NCBI RefSeq assembly: GCF_028389875.1
Contig: NC_084675.1
Coordinates: forward strand, 22,282,412 to 22,346,411
Direction of reading: 5' to 3'
DNA length: 64,000 bases
DNA from: Rhea pennata
Taxonomy: Eukaryota > Chordata > Aves > Rheiformes > Rheidae
The notes under the pieces are model-generated. The model ran no database searches and was not told where the DNA came from. It saw only the letters and a program-made list of their open reading frames with translations. Shown here piece by piece: positions 1-10,756 of this stretch (the first letter of the stretch is position 1; every line of letters begins with the position of its first letter). Position numbers and translations under genes: made by a program.

Positions 1-1
1 A

Positions 2-3000
2 GGATGCCTTGACGGTCTCGAAGGGGAGCAGCCTCCTCCACCTTATTCCTCCCATCACCTGCTGGCCAACTCGCTCAGCAGTGCCAGCTTGGACCAACTG
101 GATGTGCTCCTGACCTGTAAGCAGTGTGACCAGAACTACAGTAACCTCTCCTCCTTCCTGGAGCACCGGCAGTTCTGCAGCTCACACGCCGCTTTCCAAG
201 GTGAGGCGAAAGACGCTTCCCGGTCAGCAGAGTGCAGGAAACCGCTCCCTCCGGAGCCCGCAAAGCACTCCCATGCTGGGCCCAACCTGGCACTTTCTCC
301 TGACCCCCAGGCGCATCTGCTGGCTCTGAACAAGAACGATGATTTCCTGCTCGAGGGGGAAAGCAAGAGTGATGTCAAGGAAGATGCTTTGAAAGGCAAC
401 CTCTTCAATGGCCTAACCACAAACTCCTTGCCACTTACTGCATCTGACTTGGAAATCGATGACGCCAAGCTGGACAGTTTGATCACAGAAGCCCTGAATG
501 GCCTAGAGTACCAGTCAGATAATCCAGAGATTGACAGCAGCTTTATAGATGTGTTTGCTGATGAGGAGCTTACGTCCGTGAAGGCTGCTGGCAACGGGCT
601 GTCTCACAAGGCAAAGGAAGCCTCCGAGAACAAATCGAAACACACAGGAACAGAGGAGAAGCCAGTAAACCAGCCAAAAGCCAGCTGTTATTGTGAGGAC
701 AGCCATCCTACAGGGGAGCAGGCTAAAAGAAGAACAGGAAAGCATCACATTCATAAGGGGAGAGCAGGACGGAGATTGGCAGGCCACAAGGCTGAGCAAC
801 AGGAGAAGCCCCGTACACTAGAGCCAGCTCAGAGCAAGTCTCCAGGTCAGGCAGGAGCTGGAGAAGAGGGACCTGACAAGGCAGCCAGGCTGAGGATAGG
901 GAGAAAGAACAGCAGTAGCAGCATTCCACCAGCAGCCGTAGCCAAGTCCACCTCAAACCAAAAGCAGCCCAGAAAGGTCAGCCAGGAGACTCACACAAAG
1001 AATGAGGTTGGGCCGGGTGTTGCCACCAAGAGCTCCAAGCCACCCCGGTTCTCCATGAAGGACATAAAGAAGCGGAAGCCAAGAAGTGGGACATGGAGCA
1101 AGGAGCTCATTCACAAAATTGTGCAGCAGAAGAACAAGTTTCACAAGCTGCACGTGAAGAGCAACAAGCACATGCAGTTCTCCTTGGTCACCGAGAGACT
1201 GATGCCAGCTGCCAAGGAGGGTAAATTTCAGGAGTATGACTACATTTCAGACTCAGATGACGAAGGGGCAGAGTGCACCAAACTCCATGGGAGGAAAAGG
1301 CGGGGAGCAGGATTTATTGGGAGGTCCAAATACAGTTTTAGCAAGAAACGCCCCGGAAGAAGTGAAAGAACCAAAGAGAAAGATCCAGCCTGGAGCTACA
1401 GCCAAAGAAGAGAGAGTCAAAAAAGAGAAACTCAGGAGCACAGGAGAGTTCCAAGTAAGGAGGCCACTAAAAAAGAGGATTGTGCAACCAGAGTCCGAAG
1501 ACGGAGCAGCCAGTCGTCTACTGGCAGCAATCACAGCGTTAGCATGTCCAGCGAAACTGGCCCCAGCCCCCCCTGCACTGAACGGGCTGATTCAGACAGT
1601 GAAAAGGGAAACATGCAGACGGGAAGGCACTCGGATAACTCAGAGCACACACCAAGGACTCCACTCAGCCTTCCTGAAGACAAGGCCCCAAGGAAGAGCC
1701 ATAAAAGCAAAGGGGACTTTTCAAGAGGAACCAGACAGTTTGGCTCAGCCAAATTTTTGCTGGCAGGCTCCAGGACGCATCCAAGTACTAAATCAGATGT
1801 TCCTCTGACACACTATACAAAGGAGGAGCACCTACCACAGACCCAGGAGAAGCAGCACCCCAGCACAGACACGTTTGGCAGGAGCCCCATTAGACTTCCC
1901 TCTAAGGAGGATGCAGAAGAGCCCAAAGGAGAGCTCAAAGGAGCAACAAGCCTTGCAGGTGAGACTGGAAAAACTAATTTGGAGGCTCGGGAGTCACCTG
2001 AGTTGACAGCGGTCAGCCACAGACATCAGTTTGCCCCTTACACTGACGATGCTCTGAAGTACCCTGCAGAAGAACTAATTGCTCCATCCCATGTCAGTAA
2101 CGAAGCTAGTCCTGGCAATGTGAGTGCTGCCTACTCAGAAGCCAGCATCAAATACTTGAAGGAACATGGGCTCTGTGACATTCGGAAGGACTATCCTGCT
2201 CCTGTTCCCCCGTACGAGGAGGATGCTGTTGGGATGATGCTTGCTGGCAAAGTGCCCGATCCGTACGTGAACAGTGACAACACGTTTTTCGATCATAAAG
2301 GCCTGTCTGGTCACTATGAGTCTGACCTCTTCTCAAAGCCCCCAGCCTTGGGTTCCTCACACACTGATGATATCTACTTATGTCAGGATGACATTAATAC
2401 CGATTCCTTCGAGCAGAAGCACGCCAATATCTCCTCCTATGCAGCAGAAAATCCACAGGCCAAAGTTTCCTCCCCTCTCAGCTTTGATTCCTCTTCAATA
2501 TTTGGAGAACTTCCTGTAACTGAGTTTGATCCGCCATTATATGAGAGTGTTTCTGCAAGCAAGGATAGTTATGTGACAACATTTGCCTGCCCTGGCAATC
2601 CACCCAGCAAGCCACTGCCGTTTGAGCAGCCATATCCACCGTTTATGCAGGAGAAAGACTGGACCCTCATGGAGGAGGTGGCTCCGATGTTGCCAGAAGA
2701 CATGACTCAGTTCCACAACCTTTCAGCGGAAAAGCCATTAGCCAAGAAATTCCCTGATGAAGGACCTGTCCCTCCCAACCAACTGTCTCTGCCTCTGACA
2801 GACAGGATAACAGATTATAACGTAACTTTTATGAACAATATATCAGATGATGAACTGGAGATCAAGCGATTAGTTACAGAACTGGAAAGTCAGCTGCAGA
2901 CTGGCAAAATGAATAATGAGGCACCTGTCGCTCTACAGAAACCTGAGCAACACGTTGCTGCACAGCTGCAAGAACAGGCGGCCGAGCAATTTCCACCTCT

Positions 3001-6000
3001 GCCTGTTGATCAAGAGGCTGGCCATGAAAAAGGACTGTTTTTGGCAGGTGACCTTGGGAGTACAAGCCTTCTAGCTACAAAAGCCTGTGTTGGTGAAAGG
3101 TTGGGGGGTGAGAAGCCAGGTGTTGCCAATGTACGTGGCAACTATGAGAGACCTAGAGAGCCCTGGCCCTGCCCTGTGGAGTTCAGCTCACTGGAAGCAG
3201 GGATGTGCACACCAGCGCCTGAAGACTCACTCTCTGTGGACCATTTCTGCTCCAAAGATGCTGATGATCAGTTCCAGGGAGCTGAAACTGCCAAGGAAAG
3301 TGACTCCAGAAAGAGGGAAAAGGAGTCCTCCTCCCAGGGTCTACCTGACTCGTGTACGCCAGACAAAGCAGAGGCTCCGATCTACACAGACCATATGATG
3401 AAAAACCCTCTTGTTGCCAATGATTCCTTGTTCCCTAAGACTCTAGAGGCAGCTGAACCAAACAAAGAAGATATTCTGCCATCCCTGCCACGTAAGCATG
3501 GTGCTGAGAGCTTCCCTGTAGCAGGGAAAACAGATAAAAGCTTTGATGATTCTGCAAAGCTGGAAAAGTTTGATACACATCTTCCAACCCTTAAACCTGA
3601 ATTTGGCTTTCAGCAGGGTCTGGCCCCAGCTTTAGATCTCACATTTTCGCCTCACATCAAAGAGGTCCCAGATACAGAGGAAAGACCTTTAAGCAAGTCC
3701 GAGTCACCTAGAATGGCGAAAAGCACAGTGCACTTCAAAGGGGATAGCAGTGGGTCTGTGTTACTGGAAGAAACAGAGGAGAGCAAGAGCACTGCAGCCT
3801 ACCAAGCCCCTGGGACCAGTGACAAAGCCAGCAAGCAAAAAGTATTGTTGCTTGATATGCTGAGTCTGCCCAAGGAGAGTGACTGCGGTTCCCAGAAGAG
3901 GCTGGCTTCCCAGGAGACTGCTGCAAACCCGCTGCAGCAGCTCCAGCTCTTCGTTGCCCGGACTGTGAAGAACAACGAAGACGAGCTGTTGATGCCATGC
4001 TTCCCCATGCTTCTTGCTCCCAGCCACCCACCTCCCAGTGCCAGGGTCCAGCCGGAGCAGAAAGAGGAGAGCAGCGGCAACTTGGAAAGTGAAAATCAGA
4101 CATGCTGCCCTGCCCGAGGGGAGGGGAATGTCCCCATTGGGGGCGAGGCAGGGAGCATAGCTACCCCAGCTAAACAGGCTGCACTCTTTTCAGGTGCATG
4201 CGAGCAGCTGGAATCATTCAGTGAAATGGACTCTTACAGTGCAAAACAATCCACATTTGTGAACCTGGAGCTGCAAAATAATGTAACAGAGCTGCAGCAC
4301 TTAGCAAATGAGCATGCAGAACAGAATGACATTAATATCTGTGCAGATGGTGTTTCCCAAGAGCATAATGACCTCTCACCACTTAACAGCACTGTGGTGA
4401 CCCCATTGCCAGGGCAGAGAAAGAAAGCTGATCAGCTTGTGGAAGAGCAGGAGCAAGATAAAAACAAAGCAACCTTGGCATTTAAAAAACATGAGCAATC
4501 TCTTTTAAGCCATAGTTCACTTGAGAAAGAAACATTGGGTAGTGCAGCAGCAGAGAGGCTGGAAACAAATGAGGCTGAATGTAGATCCCGGTGTGAGGGA
4601 TCTAACCAAGATGTACAGTCGTTAGGCTCCATAAAAACCAAACGGATAGGACGAAACAGTAATCAAGTAGGGCATGGGACACAGCCCCCGTGCAGTGCAT
4701 CTGTGAGTCCTGCCAGCCCGCTGGATCCCTCAGATGATCTTCACCAGGATCATCATTTGTCGCAGGGCACAAAAGCCTCTATAGTAAATGCTAAGGTTCC
4801 CGAAGAAGGAAATAGCAAGAAAAAGTCCCTCAATGGCTGCCACTACACAAACGATTCTCTGGCCAGCCTGCCCTTGCAGACAAACTTGTCTCATCCTAAA
4901 TACTTGCAAAGCAATGGCACTGAAGGAGGAGAGTTCCCCAGCTTCAGCACTCAGTTGTCAGAGGACAATAAATACAGTGCCTCCTTGCTTAGTGCAGAGA
5001 CTTCATCGAGTTCGTTTATCGTGAAGAGTTGCCCTCCCAGCACTGACAGTAGCCATATTTGCCACCCCACCCCAAGCCCATCAGAGCAAGTGAAGTGGAG
5101 AAGGGCATCCACCTTTCCCCTCGCCCTTCATCCCTGCAGTGCCAGCATTCCCGTGCCATTGGAGGCAACGGGAAGCAGTCACTGTCACCTTCCTGAAGGC
5201 ATCCTAAGTAACTATGGACCACCTGAAAGAGAAGAACTGGCAAGACCCTGTGCTCCTCTGTGTACTGATGACCTGATGGGCCCTGCTTTGGAGATAGAAG
5301 GCCCCCAGAAACTGCATGTGAAGGACTGCTCCCTTGCCTGCTTGCCACCTTTCAATCAACAGGAGGCTGGAAAAGGGGTGCCAGAAAGCCCCTGTGCCAT
5401 GCTATCAGGTCCTCATTTTAAAGAAAACAAAGCATGCACCATCACAGATACAATTATTAATTCCCAGTCCGTTCCTCCAGAAACCCAAGGTTACCCAAAC
5501 CAGTCCACAACAGATCTTCTGCTGATTAGAGAAGGAGAGGTAAACTTAAATCAGAAAGAGCTTGAGACCTGTTCTCAAGATGAAAGTAAACATCAAAACG
5601 AACCAGAGGCTTTGTCCAGTGGTTCTGTAGTTCAGCAGATACCACCTGCTGCCAACAGCAGTCCTAAAAGGATTGCAGACCTTGATCCTGCTAAGGTAAA
5701 TGCCCAGCATTTTTCAGAGGCAGCAGAGGTGAGTTCTGGTGATCCTTCCAAAGCTACAGAGAATGGGGGAAAGAATTTAAAAGAAGAGAAACCAAAAAGC
5801 CATGGAGCTGAGCATGGCAGAGAAGCTGGGAGTTGTGTGTTAAATAACGTGGGCCAAGGAGAGGACAACTCATTTACTAGTCTTCCAAACACTTCCCAAA
5901 ATGAACTGTCAAAAGAAAAGCCAAGTGGGCTCCAGGTCACCTGTGATATTTGTTCAGCCTCTTTCCGGTCCAAGCCTGGCCTGACCAGGCATAAAGCTGT

Positions 6001-9000
6001 CAAGCATCAGGTAAAGAGTAATAGTGTATCACAAGCAAGTAAGACTTCTAGGTCTGATTTAATTCCAATAGACAAAGCATCAAAAGCAGCCAAAAAAGTC
6101 CCTAGGAGGACCCTAAAGACTTCTGTCAAAGAGAAAATCTGCAGCTCACAAATGCCAACCACCACTGTTGAGCACGTCCCCAAGAAAATATGCACAGGCC
6201 TGGAGAAAGAACCCAATGCACGGATGCAAGAAGTGGTCAGCAGAGTCCTTAGTGACCTCAGCGTTATATCCTTTGAGATGTCCCAGGAGCTTCATCGCAC
6301 GGGCGTTCTGAACAGAGAGATGAAATCAAAGTATCAGCACTCGGAGTCAAGGGGAGTAGGTGAGGCAGTGGCTGAAAAGCTGGATCCTGGAAAGCAAGCC
6401 AGGAAGGGAGAAAAGGGTAGAAGGAACCAAAGCAAAGATCCTGGAGGAGTAAACAGCAATTCTGAAAAAAAACTAAACAGGAAAGTGAGACGAAGGAAAG
6501 CAAAGGTATTTCCCAACAGAAATGAGCCCAATGGTCCATCTGAGCTGGAGAATAATGTGAATTCAGGTCCTTCCCCTGCTGTCCCCAGCAGTGTCAGCTC
6601 CAATCTGTCCAACATGATCGAGGGCTTGCATGAACCACGCAGCTGCATCTCAGCAGCGGAAGAAAATCAGCCCAACTCAGCCCAACACTCTCAAAAAGCA
6701 GAACAGTGCCCTTGTGCTGTTGAGCACTCACAGGACCCGGGCAATAGGATGGAGTCTTCAAAGGAAATGGTTGGGAAGGAGTCAATAAAGGGCACAGTTG
6801 CCTGTCCTACAGAGGTGGAAGATCCAAGTCGAGTGGAAAACACAGAGTCTTGCAAGAAATGCGTTGGTAGGTTTGCAAAGCAAGTGGAAAAGGGATTGGG
6901 CAAGGTAGGCAAAGAGTGGCATCTTCATGGTGATGGCACAGATGAAATGAATATTGAGACGAAAGACAGTTCTGTGGGAAACAGCCGTGCTGGATATCAG
7001 AGCAGTGCCCCGCAAGGTCCCACAGGTTCTGTTGAGCAGGACCTGCCACTGGAAAACCATGATTTGGAAACCACCCCAAAGGCTCCTGTGCAAAGCACAC
7101 CGCAAAACACTTCTGATGCCAGCTCTCCCTTTGGAGAGCCTAAGCGCTGGGTGAAGGGAGACTTGCCGCAGAGCGAAGAGCACTGTGTGGACAGTGCAGC
7201 TGTCTCAGACCTCCAGAGCTTGTTTGATGATGACTCCACGTTCTCCCAGCTGTTTCCACGGGATGACCAGTTCATCCGGAGGAAGTGTACACGGGTGTAT
7301 GGGAAGCGCACCAAGAAACCCAAGCCTGTCACAGAGGTAAACATCCGGCCAGCGGGTGCCATCGACCTCTTTACTATCCGATTAGCTTCTGACCTCAGTG
7401 AAACCAGCTCTTTCTGTGTCACCAGGGAGGATCCTTGTGAATATGAAACCATTTCTATCGACGATGCCTTAATGCTAAACATGTGTCACAGTAGTAAGGC
7501 GAAGAGTGGAGATGCTGTTCCCGGTGGATCTAAAAATACTGCGCTGAGGTCAGACTGTGAGAAGAGCAACCAAGAGAAGGAGGCCATTGACCTAGAAGAT
7601 AACAACGTGCTAACCTTCCTGTGCCAAAACAGCCAAGTGGAAAATGTCCCCAGCTTGAACCCTTGGGGCTGTCTGGAGAAGGAGGGAGAAAGCGTCTCTG
7701 CCGAGGAAATGTTTGAGCCTCTGATGAGCCTTGAGAATGAACATTCGCTAGGAGAAACGAGCTCAGAACCTCCCGACCTGGCAGAGGAGCCCTATGATGG
7801 CAAGGTTAACGAAGATTCAGACTCTCCTAAATTTCACACAATTGACATTGAGATGCTGAATGCAAAGCTAAAAATGAGAGACGTGTGTTTCTTTGGCCCT
7901 TGCGAAGATCTTCCTGGCCGTACTGATGAAAATACTGTGAGTTTCAAGCAGAAACCAGGCCAGCATGGCAAACATAGCAGAAATAGGCTAGAAGACGGGA
8001 AGCTGGGGAAAAACCGCACTGACGTAAACATCAAGACCAAAGACAAGCAATATAAATGCAAAGTGTGCTTCCAGTGGTTCCTGACGTTAGGGGAACTGGA
8101 CTTCCACAAGCTCACCCATAACCCTTCCCCTCCTCCTACCTGTTACATGTGTGTCCAGCGCAAATTCAGCTCTCGGGAGCAGCTAAGGGACCATCTGAAA
8201 GAGAAGCATGCCAAAAACAAGGCTGGCCTGTGGGCTTGCGGGATGTGCCTGAAGGAGATTTCTGATGTCTGGATGTACAATGAGCACCTCCGAGAACATG
8301 CCACACAGTTTGCTCGGAAAGGACAAGCACAGAAGTCCGTGATGGGCCTGCCTGCCTGCTTTGGTGAGGACAGCGCCGCTGTCACCCACTTCCTCAACAC
8401 CATCATGTATCGGAGACCCAGCAAGTCCTCCAGGCAGGCTGACTCCAGCAACCAGCATCTGTTTAGCCGAGAGAACAAGAGCCCGAAAGAGCTGCTCCTT
8501 GAGCAAGAGGCCATGGCGATGAAAGACCCCTTAGAAAGCAACATCAAAGTCAAGCCATCTGCACCCAGCTCTTCCAAAGCATGCGCCAGTCCATCTCCAG
8601 ACCATATGGCAAAAAGTGAAAGCTCCCCCAAAACTGTCCCCATGCACCCAGACTGTAAGGATCCTTCCAGAGACTGTCATCACTGTGGGAAACAGTTTCC
8701 CAAACCCTTTAAGCTCCAGCGGCACTTAGTAGTGCACAGTTTACAGAAGATCTACTTGTGCCACAAGTGTCCGATGTTCTACCAGGAGACCAAAGAGCTT
8801 CGAAACCACCTCAGCCAGGAGCATGGGATACTGGAGGAGCAAGAGATCAAGCACACCACACTGTATGCATGCGAGCTCTGTGCAGACGTCATGCATGTTA
8901 TCAAGAAGTCCTTCATATGCAGCATGTGCAACTACACGTTTTCCAAGAAAGAGCAGTATGACCGGCACATGGAGAAGCACCTTGCAGGAAGCAACAAGAC

Positions 9001-10756
9001 CTTCAAATTCAGAGGGGTCATGAGGCCTGGCATCCCCTCCAGAGAGGGCAGGGAGAAAGCTAAAGATGAAGGCTCCCTCCAAGAGGGCATGCCACCGAAC
9101 AAGAAAAGGAAGGTTGTTCACCATGGCAGCTCACTCCCACGTAGCTCACCTGTGCACCTGGACCACGCTAGTGACCTGCAGCTGATACAGGTTGCAAGTC
9201 CTGGCCTGCAGGTTCCTAGTGAGTCTTTCCCTATAGCAGCTAGTGAGCCGGGAGCACCTCTACCCCAAACCTCTCTGAAAACAGAAGAGCTCGTGGGCGA
9301 CTTCTCTGATCTCCTTGCAGAAATGGAGAAATCTCAGTTTGATACCCTGCCTCCACCACCATGCCTCTCCCCATCTTTGCCAGCAGCTGCTGCAACCAAT
9401 ACAGAGCTCAGCCATATCACTACTCTATCCATTGAGCAACTGGAGAAAGGAGCTTTTGATGGGAAACCACTTCCTTTCTTGGACTCACCCGAGTTTACTA
9501 TTGACCTTGCTGGATTAGCCTGTAACGAGGTAGCAGATGAAAAACTGTCTTCTCCACACCTTACTGAGAAACGTGGCAATGCCAACACCCATAAAAGAAT
9601 AAACTTAGGCAACAAAGATGAATATATAGCAGGTGTCCTGGAAAATCCTGACATAGCCACCAACTCTGTGAATGAGGTCCCATTTCTCCAAATCTCCAAG
9701 AAGGTCCCGGAGCTTCCTTCACCGAGAGCAGAGGCTCTTCAGGCCAGAGAGACCAACAGAACACTGTGGAGCAACCCCAGTGTAAATGATGCGCCTTCTT
9801 GGGAAGGAGCATCTAAGGCCAGTTCTTCCGAGGCTGCCCAGCACCCCTTGCCCCTGAAGGACAAGACAACGTCGCCTGTGCTGAACAAGGCTGCCAAAGA
9901 GTCAGCCCCACAGAAGAAAACTGCAGGTAGCCAGGCCAGCAGCGACGCTTCTTCCAACGCAGCCAGCCCTGGAAGGAGCGCCGAGGAGGGTCCAAAACCC
10001 GGCTCGCTGAAGGAAAAAGCTGTGTCCGAGACAGGTGCCTGTGCCAAGGAGAGCAACGCTAACACCAGCAGCAAGGAGCAAAGTGCCAACCAAGGCAAAT
10101 CCACCAGCCACCAACTCAAAGGTGAGGCAGCCAGCAACGGCGTGAGACACGGGCACGTGGAGCTGAGCAAAGCCACGGAGAAGCCGGCTCTGAGTGTGCT
10201 GGGCAAGCTTCACCCAAAGAAGCGAAGAGAGCACAAGTCCTTGAGTCACAGAGGGAGCTCCGGCTCCCGGGAGAACATTGAGGGAGATGGGAAAAAGAAA
10301 AAAGCCCGGACGGCAGGTCCAGGCAGGAGTGAGAGCACTGGCGAGTTTAAACGCGCCGACTGGACCAACGCCGAAGCTTCTGCCCTCTCCCCCGGGAGGA
10401 GGGAAACGCACTGCAACAGACTGATTCCCAAACCCAGAATGGCAGGAGTTGGCAACCAGCTGAAGAAGATGGTCCTGGACACCTACAACCAGAAGAAGGT
10501 GGAGATCCGTCATGCCAACGGGGATGTGAAGCGCAAAAAGGCCATTCTGGGGAAGAGCCTCCACCAGGTGCTGGCCAAGGGGCCGGTCTCCTCCCTGCGC
10601 GGCTCCTTGCACAGGCCGCGAGCCGCGCGGGGCGCGAAGCCCGCCGAGCCGGCCAGCTTCCGCACCGCCGAGTCCCAGAACAATCTGCTAAGCCAACTCT
10701 TCGGGCAAAAATTAACTAGCTTTAAAATTCCTTTAAGAAGAGATACTTCAGAGTAA
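2..10756 (+). CDS. ZNF469: ZNF469, giant C2H2 zinc finger protein (5' truncated by window edge)
   Basis: The reading frame is open from base 2 to a TAA at 10754-10756, giving 3584 residues. No convincing start codon is present, so the N-terminus lies left of the window. Human ZNF469 is roughly 3.9 kb of codons, so most of the protein is here. Residue 39 on has a C2HC-type finger (CKQCDQ...EHRQFC). C2H2 fingers follow near residues 1980-2002 (VTCDICSASF), 2684-2706 (YKCKVCFQWF), 2713-2736, 2744-2766, 2891-2913 (DCHHCGKQF), 2918-2941 and 2971-2993. A basic cluster (PNKKRKV) near residue 3031 looks like a nuclear localisation signal. Most of the rest is low-complexity, Ser/Glu/Lys-rich and probably disordered. 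ZNF469 loss in people causes brittle cornea syndrome 1, and a role in collagen and matrix gene control is proposed. The recognition rests on finger order, size and ZFPM1 next door. Confidence 0.93.
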   Translation, partial: GCLDGLEGEQPPPPYSSHHLLANSLSSASLDQLDVLLTCKQCDQNYSNLSSFLEHRQFCSSHAAFQGEAKDASRSAECRKPLPPEPAKHSHAGPNLALSPDPQAHLLALNKNDDFLLEGESKSDVKEDALKGNLFNGLTTNSLPLTASDLEIDDAKLDSLITEALNGLEYQSDNPEIDSSFIDVFADEELTSVKAAGNGLSHKAKEASENKSKHTGTEEKPVNQPKASCYCEDSHPTGEQAKRRTGKHHIHKGRAGRRLAGHKAEQQEKPRTLEPAQSKSPGQAGAGEEGPDKAARLRIGRKNSSSSIPPAAVAKSTSNQKQPRKVSQETHTKNEVGPGVATKSSKPPRFSMKDIKKRKPRSGTWSKELIHKIVQQKNKFHKLHVKSNKHMQFSLVTERLMPAAKEGKFQEYDYISDSDDEGAECTKLHGRKRRGAGFIGRSKYSFSKKRPGRSERTKEKDPAWSYSQRRESQKRETQEHRRVPSKEATKKEDCATRVRRRSSQSSTGSNHSVSMSSETGPSPPCTERADSDSEKGNMQTGRHSDNSEHTPRTPLSLPEDKAPRKSHKSKGDFSRGTRQFGSAKFLLAGSRTHPSTKSDVPLTHYTKEEHLPQTQEKQHPSTDTFGRSPIRLPSKEDAEEPKGELKGATSLAGETGKTNLEARESPELTAVSHRHQFAPYTDDALKYPAEELIAPSHVSNEASPGNVSAAYSEASIKYLKEHGLCDIRKDYPAPVPPYEEDAVGMMLAGKVPDPYVNSDNTFFDHKGLSGHYESDLFSKPPALGSSHTDDIYLCQDDINTDSFEQKHANISSYAAENPQAKVSSPLSFDSSSIFGELPVTEFDPPLYESVSASKDSYVTTFACPGNPPSKPLPFEQPYPPFMQEKDWTLMEEVAPMLPEDMTQFHNLSAEKPLAKKFPDEGPVPPNQLSLPLTDRITDYNVTFMNNISDDELEIKRLVTELESQLQTGKMNNEAPVALQKPEQHVAAQLQEQAAEQFPPLPVDQEAGHEKGLFLAGDLGSTSLLATKACVGERLGGEKPGVANVRGNYERPREPWPCPVEFSSLEAGMCTPAPEDSLSVDHFCSKDADDQFQGAETAKESDSRKREKESSSQGLPDSCTPDKAEAPIYTDHMMKNPLVANDSLFPKTLEAAEPNKEDILPSLPRKHGAESFPVAGKTDKSFDDSAKLEKFDTHLPTLKPEFGFQQGLAPALDLTFSPHIKEVPDTEERPLSKSESPRMAKSTVHFKGDSSGSVLLEETEESKSTAAYQAPGTSDKASKQKVLLLDMLSLPKESDCGSQKRLASQETAANPLQQLQLFVARTVKNNEDELLMPCFPMLLAPSHPPPSARVQPEQKEESSGNLESENQTCCPARGEGNVPIGGEAGSIATPAKQAALFSGACEQLESFSEMDSYSAKQSTFVNLELQNNVTELQHLANEHAEQNDINICADGVSQEHNDLSPLNSTVVTPLPGQRKKADQLVEEQEQDKNKATLAFKKHEQSLLSHSSLEKETLGSAAAERLETNEAECRSRCEGSNQDVQSLGSIKTKRIGRNSNQVGHGTQPPCSASVSPASPLDPSDDLHQDHHLSQGTKASIVNAKVPEEGNSKKKSLNGCHYTNDSLASLPLQTNLSHPKYLQSNGTEGGEFPSFSTQLSEDNKYSASLLSAETSSSSFIVKSCPPSTDSSHICHPTPSPSEQVKWRRASTFPLALHPCSASIPVPLEATGSSHCHLPEGILSNYGPPEREELARPCAPLCTDDLMGPALEIEGPQKLHVKDCSLACLPPFNQQEAGKGVPESPCAMLSGPHFKENKACTITDTIINSQSVPPETQGYPNQSTTDLLLIREGEVNLNQKELETCSQDESKHQNEPEALSSGSVVQQIPPAANSSPKRIADLDPAKVNAQHFSEAAEVSSGDPSKATENGGKNLKEEKPKSHGAEHGREAGSCVLNNVGQGEDNSFTSLPNTSQNELSKEKPSGLQVTCDICSASFRSKPGLTRHKAVKHQVKSNSVSQASKTSRSDLIPIDKASKAAKKVPRRTLKTSVKEKICSSQMPTTTVEHVPKKICTGLEKEPNARMQEVVSRVLSDLSVISFEMSQELHRTGVLNREMKSKYQHSESRGVGEAVAEKLDPGKQARKGEKGRRNQSKDPGGVNSNSEKKLNRKVRRRKAKVFPNRNEPNGPSELENNVNSGPSPAVPSSVSSNLSNMIEGLHEPRSCISAAEENQPNSAQHSQKAEQCPCAVEHSQDPGNRMESSKEMVGKESIKGTVACPTEVEDPSRVENTESCKKCVGRFAKQVEKGLGKVGKEWHLHGDGTDEMNIETKDSSVGNSRAGYQSSAPQGPTGSVEQDLPLENHDLETTPKAPVQSTPQNTSDASSPFGEPKRWVKGDLPQSEEHCVDSAAVSDLQSLFDDDSTFSQLFPRDDQFIRRKCTRVYGKRTKKPKPVTEVNIRPAGAIDLFTIRLASDLSETSSFCVTREDPCEYETISIDDALMLNMCHSSKAKSGDAVPGGSKNTALRSDCEKSNQEKEAIDLEDNNVLTFLCQNSQVENVPSLNPWGCLEKEGESVSAEEMFEPLMSLENEHSLGETSSEPPDLAEEPYDGKVNEDSDSPKFHTIDIEMLNAKLKMRDVCFFGPCEDLPGRTDENTVSFKQKPGQHGKHSRNRLEDGKLGKNRTDVNIKTKDKQYKCKVCFQWFLTLGELDFHKLTHNPSPPPTCYMCVQRKFSSREQLRDHLKEKHAKNKAGLWACGMCLKEISDVWMYNEHLREHATQFARKGQAQKSVMGLPACFGEDSAAVTHFLNTIMYRRPSKSSRQADSSNQHLFSRENKSPKELLLEQEAMAMKDPLESNIKVKPSAPSSSKACASPSPDHMAKSESSPKTVPMHPDCKDPSRDCHHCGKQFPKPFKLQRHLVVHSLQKIYLCHKCPMFYQETKELRNHLSQEHGILEEQEIKHTTLYACELCADVMHVIKKSFICSMCNYTFSKKEQYDRHMEKHLAGSNKTFKFRGVMRPGIPSREGREKAKDEGSLQEGMPPNKKRKVVHHGSSLPRSSPVHLDHASDLQLIQVASPGLQVPSESFPIAASEPGAPLPQTSLKTEELVGDFSDLLAEMEKSQFDTLPPPPCLSPSLPAAAATNTELSHITTLSIEQLEKGAFDGKPLPFLDSPEFTIDLAGLACNEVADEKLSSPHLTEKRGNANTHKRINLGNKDEYIAGVLENPDIATNSVNEVPFLQISKKVPELPSPRAEALQARETNRTLWSNPSVNDAPSWEGASKASSSEAAQHPLPLKDKTTSPVLNKAAKESAPQKKTAGSQASSDASSNAASPGRSAEEGPKPGSLKEKAVSETGACAKESNANTSSKEQSANQGKSTSHQLKGEAASNGVRHGHVELSKATEKPALSVLGKLHPKKRREHKSLSHRGSSGSRENIEGDGKKKKARTAGPGRSESTGEFKRADWTNAEASALSPGRRETHCNRLIPKPRMAGVGNQLKKMVLDTYNQKKVEIRHANGDVKRKKAILGKSLHQVLAKGPVSSLRGSLHRPRAARGAKPAEPASFRTAESQNNLLSQLFGQKLTSFKIPLRRDTSE

